64,000 bases of DNA from Paenibacillus helianthi (lineage in GTDB: Bacteria > Bacillota > Bacilli > Paenibacillales > Paenibacillaceae). The DNA is taken from assembly GCF_001909055.1 (NCBI RefSeq), contig NZ_LVWI01000033.1, positions 62,001 to 126,000 of the forward strand, written 5' to 3'. The notes beneath the pieces are model-generated. The model saw only the letters and a list, made by a program, of their open reading frames with translations. It was not told where the DNA came from and made no database searches. The position numbers and the translations under genes are program-made. Shown piece by piece: positions 58,212 to 64,000 of this stretch; positions within the stretch are counted from its first letter, which is position 1; each line of letters starts with the position of its first letter.

Positions 58212-58408
58212 GCTTGCTTTCCCCCTTCGGCTGTTGCGGCTTTTACTTTAATACATATTACCCAGCGTTACCGGACTGCTATCCGAAAACTTTATGACCC
58301 TCTGGTCATTTTTTTGCCAAAAATGGTCTTATCAGCTGTGAATGCGGGTATATTCTATGTAGACGCCGGCTTCAGCACTAAATAATCAGGGTTAGGGAGT
58401 GAATGAAA

Positions 58409-59168
58409 ATGAGTCGAAACAATTCTTATAAATGGTGGAATCTGTTGTTCTTCCTTGGTGTACTCGTCGTAAATACCCTATCGGTGACCCTTCCGCTTGG
58501 CGGGAACAGCACCAGTGAAATTTCGGACAGGTATCATACCTTGCTCACACCTGCCGGCTATGCCTTTTCCATCTGGTCATTGATCTATCTGCTGCTCGCC
58601 GGCTTCATCGTCTATCCATTCCGGCAGGGTACCAGCTCCCGGGATTCCGTACGGCCGATCAGCATCTGGTTTGTGCTTAGCTACATCTTTAATATGGGCT
58701 GGCTGTTCCTCTGGCAATATCTCTATATTGAACTGTCCCTCGCGGTTATGTTGCTGATGCTGATTACACTGATTGTCATCTACCGCAAAACCCGCAGCAT
58801 CACGAGCCCCACTCCAGGGGAACAATGGCTGGTCAAGCTGCCGTTCAGCCTCTATCTGGGGCTGGATCTCCGTTGCCACTATTGTCAATGTCAGTGTCGT
58901 CCTGGAAAAGAACCAGTGGGACGGCTTCGGGTTAAGTGATTCCACCTGGGCCGTAATTATGCTCTGTGTCGGCACTTTGCTCGCTGTTATTGTCAGTTTC
59001 CCTTACCGGGACAGTATCTATCCGCTGGTCTTCGTGTGGGCCTTCATCGCCATTGCCCTGGAGCATAAAGATACCGGCAGTGTGTTTATTACGGGGCTAG
59101 TCGCTGCCGGCTTATTGCTGCTCTACAGCATTTGGCTGTTGCTGACACCACGCCGGAGTAAATTCTGA
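58409..59168 (+). pseudogene. TspO/MBR-like membrane protein gene with a frameshift
   Basis: Two overlapping frames together encode one tryptophan-rich polytopic membrane protein. The first gives SVTLPLGGNSTSEISDRYHT, TPAGYAFSIWSLIYLLLAG and further helices to LPFSLYLG. The second continues with WISVATIVNVSVVL, STWAVIMLCVG and a C-terminal helix. The shift falls at GGGG (58858-58861): deleting one G restores LYLGWISVATIV. The intact product would be about 252 residues, like long TspO-related proteins. A sequencing error in a G run and a genuine mutation are equally possible. ATG 58409 is nine bases after GGGAG. Confidence 0.85.
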
Positions 59169-59203
59169 GGTTCATTCTTATCTGTTCAAACTTATCTGTT
59201 CAA

Positions 59204-59246
59204 AAAAAATCCCTGAGTGCTCCAAGGTACGGAAACACTCAGGGAC
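59204..59246 (-). terminator. Rho-independent terminator after ridA
   Basis: CCCTGAGTG (59213-59221) pairs with CACTCAGGG (59238-59246), and the minus strand continues with a long T run. It begins 18 bases past the ridA stop. Confidence 0.88.
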
Positions 59247-59263
59247 TCTCATAACCCTTAGGC

Positions 59264-59644
59264 TTATTTCTTCCGGGCTACCGCTTCAATCTCTACAAGT
59301 CCATCCTTTGGCAGACGTGCAACTTCAACAGCGCTGCGTGCCGGATATGGCTCCGTGAAGAATGTGCTGTACACTTCGTTTACAGCCGCAAAATCATTCA
59401 TGTCCTTTAGGTACACGGTCGTCTTCACTACATGCTCAAGGGATGCGCCAGCCTCTTCGAGGATCGCCTTCACATTGCTTAGCGATTGACGGGCCTGCTC
59501 CTCTACACCTTCTGCCAGAGCCCCTGTTTCCGGGTTCAGACCCAGTTGACCCGAAGTGTATACCCAGTTCCCGGCCATGATCGCCTGACTGTAAGGGCCG
59601 ATTGCGCCTGGGGCTTTTGCGGTTGCTACCTGTTTTTTGCTCAT
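59264..59644 (-). CDS. ridA: RidA-family reactive-intermediate deaminase
   Basis: A 126-residue trimeric enzyme that hydrolyses reactive enamine/imine intermediates made by PLP enzymes. [12 protein letters not shown] at the start, [13 protein letters not shown] and the active-site arginine in [24 protein letters not shown] match the YjgF/YER057c/UK114 family closely. ATG 59644 follows AGGAGGAG; a longer frame upstream is unsupported. It has its own terminator. Confidence 0.95.
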   Translation of the reverse strand: MSKKQVATAKAPGAIGPYSQAIMAGNWVYTSGQLGLNPETGALAEGVEEQARQSLSNVKAILEEAGASLEHVVKTTVYLKDMNDFAAVNEVYSTFFTEPYPARSAVEVARLPKDGLVEIEAVARKK

Positions 59645-59738
59645 GTTCTCCTCCTGTTTGCTGTACAAGACAGTGATCTCTCTATGTACGTATGATTTAT
59701 GTCCCATTGTACGTCCTGAGCCAAGCTTATTGCAAACC

Positions 59739-60407
59739 TCAGGCCTCCACTTTTCCAATTACATGAATGACTTCGTTGGTATAGACATGAACACCGCGCG
59801 TATCGGCAAGGGCGATGTTCCTCATTGCTCTAGCCACCTTCGCTGCGGGTATTGCCCGGTACTTGGCTGCATTTCCGACCATGGCGAAGTCCAGTGCCTT
59901 CATCACAACGGCGGCTGCCCGTTCACCGGGCCTGGATTCCTCACGTTCTCCCAGCAGCAGGGAAGGGCGGAACAGATGAAGTCCCTGAAAACCGGCAGCA
60001 ATCAGCCCCTCCTCCACTTTCCCTTTGGTGCGGGAATAGAAATTGCGCGATTTGACGCTTGCCCCCATCGATGAAACCGCCAGAAACTGCTTCACGCCGC
60101 TTGCTTTGGCCAGTGACGCAGCAGCAAGCGGATATTCCAGATCCACTCGTTCGAACTGCTCCTGCGAGCCAGCTGTCTTGATGGTTGTTCCGAGACAGCA
60201 GAAGACAGCAGAAGCACCGGCAAACTGTTCCTTGTACTGTGCGAGCTGCTCCCAGTCGATGATAACCTGCTTCAGTCCGGGATGCTGAAGCTTCATCGGA
60301 TGGCGCACCAGCACACGCACTTCCTCCCAACCCCCATTCAGCAGATCTTCCGTAAGCGCACGGCCTACAAGACCCGTAGCCCCCAGCACTACTGCAATTT
60401 TCGTCAT
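59739..60407 (-). CDS. NAD(P)-binding atypical SDR oxidoreductase
   Basis: A 222-residue Rossmann-fold protein: [18 protein letters not shown] (GxxGxxG) at the N-terminus, [13 protein letters not shown] and [22 protein letters not shown] with a YxxxK-like arrangement. This matches the atypical SDR group similar to HTATIP2/YmfI-like NAD(P)H-binding proteins, often annotated only as oxidoreductase. ATG 60407 follows AAAGGAG. It lies between the MFS transporter and ridA on the same strand, with gaps of over 50 bases. Confidence 0.88.
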   Translation of the reverse strand: MTKIAVVLGATGLVGRALTEDLLNGGWEEVRVLVRHPMKLQHPGLKQVIIDWEQLAQYKEQFAGASAVFCCLGTTIKTAGSQEQFERVDLEYPLAAASLAKASGVKQFLAVSSMGASVKSRNFYSRTKGKVEEGLIAAGFQGLHLFRPSLLLGEREESRPGERAAAVVMKALDFAMVGNAAKYRAIPAAKVARAMRNIALADTRGVHVYTNEVIHVIGKVEA

Positions 60408-60460
60408 TGAATGGTCTCCTTTCATCCGAAATAAGAGGAAGACCTGGCCATCCTCTGCAG

Positions 60461-61732
60461 TTAGTCTTTCAGAATACGCCGGCCCAGCAGCAGTGCGAGA
60501 AGAAGCATCAGCGTCCCTACGATAATCTGCATCCCGTATACCTGCATCCATTGCGGCCATTCTTGTATCCACTCATAAATCCGCCCTCCGATAAGCGGTC
60601 CAAAAAACGCAGCGAGTCCAGTCAGAGCCGCATACATCGCCATATACATTGGCCGCTCTTTCTTTGGTGTATCGCCAATGATGAAGTTAAAGGCCAGTTG
60701 GTTGAAGCCTCCTACTCCCACACCGAACACAATATGGGCGGCGAACAGCACCAGCAGCATCGGCATTACAGACAGCAGCCCCCAGAGCAACGAGGATATG
60801 GCAATGATCGGCAATGTCCAGAGCAGCAGCCGCTTATTGCTGTACTTGGCGTTCAGATTCCCCCACACATAGAAGCTTGCCATCATAAAGATCGTCTGTG
60901 AGACGTTCAGCAGGGACAAGGTCTCATAATTGATATTCAGCAGCTGCAGCATGACATAGGAATAGAGCGGCACTGTCAGGTTCTGCAGCAGCAGCCACGC
61001 GGACAGGAACAGCGTAGATTTCATGAACAACGTGTCATGCAGCGGTTTCTTGAGCATCGGCAGAAAGTCCTTCTCTTCCGATTTCTCAAACGGTACGTCC
61101 GGATAGAAAAAGAACACAATGATATTAGAGATGGAAAAAATCCAGACCACAATATACAGAATCAGAAACCCGTGCCCTCCCGGATAACGGTCTAGTACAA
61201 TGCCTCCGCCATACATCACAAGACTTCCCAGGGCATTCAGAAACGTATTGCGGATTCCAAAGTAACGGCCCCTCACCCGTGCGGGAACAAGGTCACTGAT
61301 CACAGAACTCCACAAAACACCACCGGCTGTATTGGCAATGAATGCAATCGTATATAATACGATAAATGCGGTGACCCAGTGCTCTTGAGGAAAAATAAAC
61401 GGAACGAGCCCCGTGGAGCCCCAGAGCAGCCTATGTAAGCCGATAAAGGTTACCATGGCCCATTTGCGGCTCGGCAGCTTTTGAATCAGAAAAGCCACAC
61501 CTATCTGCGCTACATTAACCAGTGTAGTAAGTGCAATCACAAAACCTATCTGGCTGGAGCTGGCTCCTAGATATAACAGAAAGCCTGTCAGAAACTGCCC
61601 TTGGAGCAGCACCTGAAATATCGTTGATGGTATCCCCTCAAACGTTGCGATCTGCAGATTCTTACGATGTACTGAGGCTTTGCGGAGAACTTTTGGACGC
61701 GAACCGCCAAGCCTGTTTCTCATGATGTTCAT
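60461..61732 (-). CDS. MFS transporter
   Basis: A 423-residue membrane protein with about 12 helices. It begins with a basic N-terminus and IATFEGIPSTIFQVLLQGQF. The loop after helix 2 is short, and GGVLWSSVISDLVPARVRGRYFGIRN near residue 130 is a typical MFS cytoplasmic motif; a second long loop, FYPDVPFEKSEEKDFLP, separates the halves. The substrate is unknown. The start at ATG 61732 has AAAGGAG 13 bases upstream, slightly too far; a later ATG three codons on gives no better fit. Confidence 0.88.
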   Translation of the reverse strand: MNIMRNRLGGSRPKVLRKASVHRKNLQIATFEGIPSTIFQVLLQGQFLTGFLLYLGASSSQIGFVIALTTLVNVAQIGVAFLIQKLPSRKWAMVTFIGLHRLLWGSTGLVPFIFPQEHWVTAFIVLYTIAFIANTAGGVLWSSVISDLVPARVRGRYFGIRNTFLNALGSLVMYGGGIVLDRYPGGHGFLILYIVVWIFSISNIIVFFFYPDVPFEKSEEKDFLPMLKKPLHDTLFMKSTLFLSAWLLLQNLTVPLYSYVMLQLLNINYETLSLLNVSQTIFMMASFYVWGNLNAKYSNKRLLLWTLPIIAISSLLWGLLSVMPMLLVLFAAHIVFGVGVGGFNQLAFNFIIGDTPKKERPMYMAMYAALTGLAAFFGPLIGGRIYEWIQEWPQWMQVYGMQIIVGTLMLLLALLLGRRILKD

Positions 61733-61851
61733 GGGGGTGATAACACTCCTTTGATGCGGCTTTTGCTTCATTCTACTCCGCATCAAGCTCCTGTCAATAC
61801 GCCAAAATCACAAATAAAGTTGGACTTCCAAGCACCTTCTTGCCCGGACGA

Positions 61852-63249
61852 TCACAGTGGCAAATATAGGGAAAAGAGGCTACCTTGTTCCTCCTTGCTG
61901 GATAGTGTAATGTAGCCGCCCAGGAGCTTAGCCAGATCATTGCTGATGGACAGACCGAGGCCCGTCCCTCCATACTTGCGGCTGATGCTGCTGTCCGCCT
62001 GCTGAAAGGCCTCAAAGATTACCGTATGCTTGTCGGCGGCGATTCCAATTCCGCTGTCTTGTACATCAAAGACCACCCAGCGCTTCAGGGCTTGCCCTTC
62101 TGACCGCTCTATCATTCGAACATTCAGCGATACAAAGCCGTTCAAAGTGAACTTAAACGCATTGGATAACAGATTACGGAGAATCTGCTGCACCCGCTGG
62201 GGATCGGAATGAATTACCGCGGGGACGTCCTCGCTAAGGTTAATATTGAATTCCAATCCTTTTTTTCTGGCCACCACAGTAAACTGAAGCGCGAGCAATT
62301 CCGGAATCTCGCTGACATTCAACTCCTCGTTAACCACATCCAGCTTGCCCGCCTCTACCTTGGAGAGATCCAGAATATCATTAATCAGCGCCAGCAGATC
62401 TCCGCCGGACCGGTGAATGATCGAGCCATATTCGGTGATCTCCTCCGGGGTGAGCTGTTGATCATTTTCTTCAATAATCTGCGATAAATTAATGATGCTG
62501 TTGAGAGGTGTCCGCAGTTCATGGGACATATTAGCCAAAAACTCCGATTTAAATTGGGAGGCCAGCATCAGCTGCTTCGCCCTTTCCTCCAGCACGATCT
62601 TATTCTTGTGCAGCTCTTCCGCCTGTGCGGAGAGCAGTTTGTTCGCCCTTACTACCTGGCCCGTGCGCTGCAGATCAAGCTGGAAATCACGGATGATCAG
62701 CGAAAACAGCATACTGAGAACAATCCCGGCAGGCAGTGTGATAGGCATAATTTCCGTTATGTACACCCGATCCGGTATCACTCCAAAAACAATGATATTC
62801 ACCGCATTCATCAGATTCACAACCAGAATGATAAGGAGACCCTTACCCACAATCGTAACCGTGGTGCGGCGCACCCAGTAGCTGAGCCCGGCACAGACGA
62901 AGCCCAGAATCGATAAATTCAGCACGCCTGCTACCGCCGCCTCGTTCATCCCGAAGATGAGACGGGTCAAGCCTATGCCAACACCGATGATAATTAGAAT
63001 AAAGGGCTGGGGAAATGCAAGAGTAGAAATAATCAGCGGCACAAACCTCAAATCAAAGATGGCGTTCTCATGCAGTCTGTAGCCAAACAATATCGTGATC
63101 CAACCGGCAAAGATGGAAAGCACGACCCAGCTTGCCTTTTTGACAGTCTCTGGAGCATGCGAAATAGTATGCTTATATATTAAATTCGCCAGATAAGCGA
63201 CAGTAATCAGCAGAGCTGTGTTCATAAAAAAAATCTTCAAGTATTCCAT
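61852..63249 (-). CDS. Sensor histidine kinase with 5TM-LYT membrane domain
   Basis: A 465-residue kinase. Residues 1-190 form five or six helices of the 5TMR-LYT type (LIISTLAFPQPFILIIIGVG, GLTRLIFG). A coiled coil follows, then HisKA with SHELRTPLNSIINLS and HATPase_c with LLSNAFKFT, VFDVQDSGIGI and YGGTGLGLSI. It differs from LytS, whose kinase domain is of another type. No response regulator is adjacent, so it is an orphan kinase, perhaps feeding into the sporulation phosphorelay as several such orphans do. AAGGAG precedes ATG 63249. Confidence 0.92.
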   Translation of the reverse strand: MEYLKIFFMNTALLITVAYLANLIYKHTISHAPETVKKASWVVLSIFAGWITILFGYRLHENAIFDLRFVPLIISTLAFPQPFILIIIGVGIGLTRLIFGMNEAAVAGVLNLSILGFVCAGLSYWVRRTTVTIVGKGLLIILVVNLMNAVNIIVFGVIPDRVYITEIMPITLPAGIVLSMLFSLIIRDFQLDLQRTGQVVRANKLLSAQAEELHKNKIVLEERAKQLMLASQFKSEFLANMSHELRTPLNSIINLSQIIEENDQQLTPEEITEYGSIIHRSGGDLLALINDILDLSKVEAGKLDVVNEELNVSEIPELLALQFTVVARKKGLEFNINLSEDVPAVIHSDPQRVQQILRNLLSNAFKFTLNGFVSLNVRMIERSEGQALKRWVVFDVQDSGIGIAADKHTVIFEAFQQADSSISRKYGGTGLGLSISNDLAKLLGGYITLSSKEEQGSLFSLYLPL

Positions 63250-63392
63250 AGCACCACTCCTTCAACGCTTACAAATATGTAATTCTTATCAATCATAGTA
63301 CCATAATAGTAGGATCAATACATGAAATCACAGTCCCATTAATACCTGCGAACCAAGGCCCAAATCCTTCTCCGATATATGCCTTTCTGCAT

Positions 63393-63430
63393 AAGAAGAG
63401 CGCAAATCAGATACGATTTGCGCTCTTCTT
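63393..63430 (-). terminator. Terminator hairpin overlapping the 3' end of a coding sequence
   Basis: AAGAAGAGCGCAAATC (63393-63408) is perfectly complementary to GATTTGCGCTCTTCTT (63415-63430), with a 6-base loop. On the transcribed minus strand the first arm encodes the last codons of the small gene at 63407, and the stop codon lies at the loop/second-arm junction. Confidence 0.75.
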
Positions 63431-63679
63431 ATGCTGCGGAAACCAGGGCCTTATAGAACTCCAGCGGCTTTTCAAGCTCTGGCCTCCGCTCTGCTCATGC
63501 AATAGGATTATAGGCTCCTCTTTCAGGTCACATTCCTCAGGTGTCCATGTCTCAACATCCGGAAGCATATAGTACCGGGGATGAAAACTGCAGAACATCT
63601 CTCCCTGCTGTGTAAGTACCCGATCAGCGTTGATCTCGATAATTCTGCCGGTTACGACATGGGATTTATACATAGACAT
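63407..63679 (-). CDS. Uncharacterised 90-residue protein
   Basis: A small soluble protein: VVTGRIIEINADRVLTQQGE at the start suggests a beta-rich fold, followed by CSFHPRYYMLPDVETW and a basic tail (FPQHKKSANRI). The family is not recognised. ATG 63679 lies shortly after AGGAGAGG. The final codons form half of a perfect hairpin. It shares orientation with csbD, which lies 46 bases upstream, and may be cotranscribed with it. Confidence 0.7.
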   Translation of the reverse strand: MSMYKSHVVTGRIIEINADRVLTQQGEMFCSFHPRYYMLPDVETWTPEECDLKEEPIILLHEQSGGQSLKSRWSSIRPWFPQHKKSANRI

Positions 63680-63725
63680 CGCCTCTCCTGTTTATGTGAT
63701 TATCCTGTTTTGAGGGTGTGTTATA

Positions 63726-63929
63726 TTAGTGGCGGATGGATTGCTCCCAGCTGCGGTATTCCGCTTCCGCATCATCTTTGGTATGGCCATAACGTTCCTG
63801 AAGTTTGCCTACCAGCTTATCCTTCTCACCGTCGATAACATCAAGATCATCATCTGTGAGTTGTCCCCATTGTTTCTTGGCCTCACCTTTAAGCTGCATC
63901 CACTTTCCCTTGATTACATTACTATCCAT
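63726..63929 (-). CDS. csbD: CsbD-family stress-response protein
   Basis: A 67-residue, hydrophilic, all-helical protein. IKGKWMQLKGEAKKQWGQLTD followed by GEKDKLVGKLQERYGHTKDD is the complete CsbD signature. In Bacillus it belongs to the general-stress regulon; the function is not known in detail. The ribosome binding site AAGGAG is followed by ATGAGCATGTA before ATG 63929. No sigma-B promoter could be identified in the 71 bases left in the window. Confidence 0.93.
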   Translation of the reverse strand: MDSNVIKGKWMQLKGEAKKQWGQLTDDDLDVIDGEKDKLVGKLQERYGHTKDDAEAEYRSWEQSIRH

Positions 63930-64000
63930 TACATGCTCATCTCCTTAGGTGTCTTTTTAGTATGACCAGAGGCTCATGTCTTACAAAATCATTACCCCCG

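Overview
The window looks like a chromosomal segment of a Paenibacillus-type, endospore-forming Bacillota. Supporting signs are a complete GerA-type germinant receptor operon, a bacillithiol-associated YtxJ protein, LipL-type lipoylation, a caa3 oxidase cluster with CtaG and a DUF420 protein, a YwaC-type alarmone synthetase, CsbD, strong AGGAGG ribosome binding sites, and moderate to high GC. No rRNA, tRNA, CRISPR array, intact prophage or intact insertion sequence was found. The assignment rests on gene content read by eye, not on a search.

Layout. 1-7431: 5' end of glgC, an OmpR-type two-component system, a small FAD protein behind a tandemly repeated leader, and a YkcB/YkcC-like membrane glycosyltransferase pair. 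7865-16436: an SMC-like ATPase, a four-gene operon of small enzymes, the gerA-type operon (A, C, small membrane protein, B), an alkyltransferase-like protein and a DUF1361 protein. 16791-25221: ArsR-SulP transporter pair, a phospholipase-D-like protein, a MarR/nitroreductase/quinol-monooxygenase operon, a nitrilase-family amidase and LipL. 25503-30788: CHAD protein, MerR-thioredoxin operon, ThuA and SDR proteins, ytxJ-glutaredoxin pair, and a c-di-AMP (ydaO/yuaA-type) riboswitch in front of a degenerate ECF-sigma-like gene. 30886-33008: a repeat array and a decayed AT-rich island with an IS110-type transposase remnant. 33052-37524: a GntR(YtrA)-controlled ABC transporter operon. 37662-43899: caa3 cytochrome oxidase and assembly genes, split by a repeat-filled 0.74-kb gap. 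44208-54947: small proteins, lipid kinase, xpt, TrmB regulator, zinc-ribbon protein, alarmone synthetase and a SNF2 helicase operon. 55761-63929: GH31 glucosidase, a frameshifted TspO-like gene, RidA, an NAD-binding oxidoreductase, an MFS transporter, a 5TM-LYT histidine kinase and CsbD.

Themes. Thiol/quinone redox functions recur: FAD protein, thioredoxin, YtxJ, glutaredoxin, nitroreductase, quinol monooxygenase, MarR and MerR. Two of these genes, about 18 kb apart, share a 5' leader whose stem covaries. Nucleotide second messengers appear twice, as a c-di-AMP riboswitch and a (p)ppGpp synthetase. The least explained material is non-coding: the shared covarying leader, a second covarying hairpin element present at two loci, a 51-bp hairpin array (7 copies), a 32-bp array (7 copies), and a family of about 25-bp elements phased at roughly 50 bp in two intergenic regions 16 kb apart. 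These are the best candidates for undescribed biology. No complete new multi-gene system was found.
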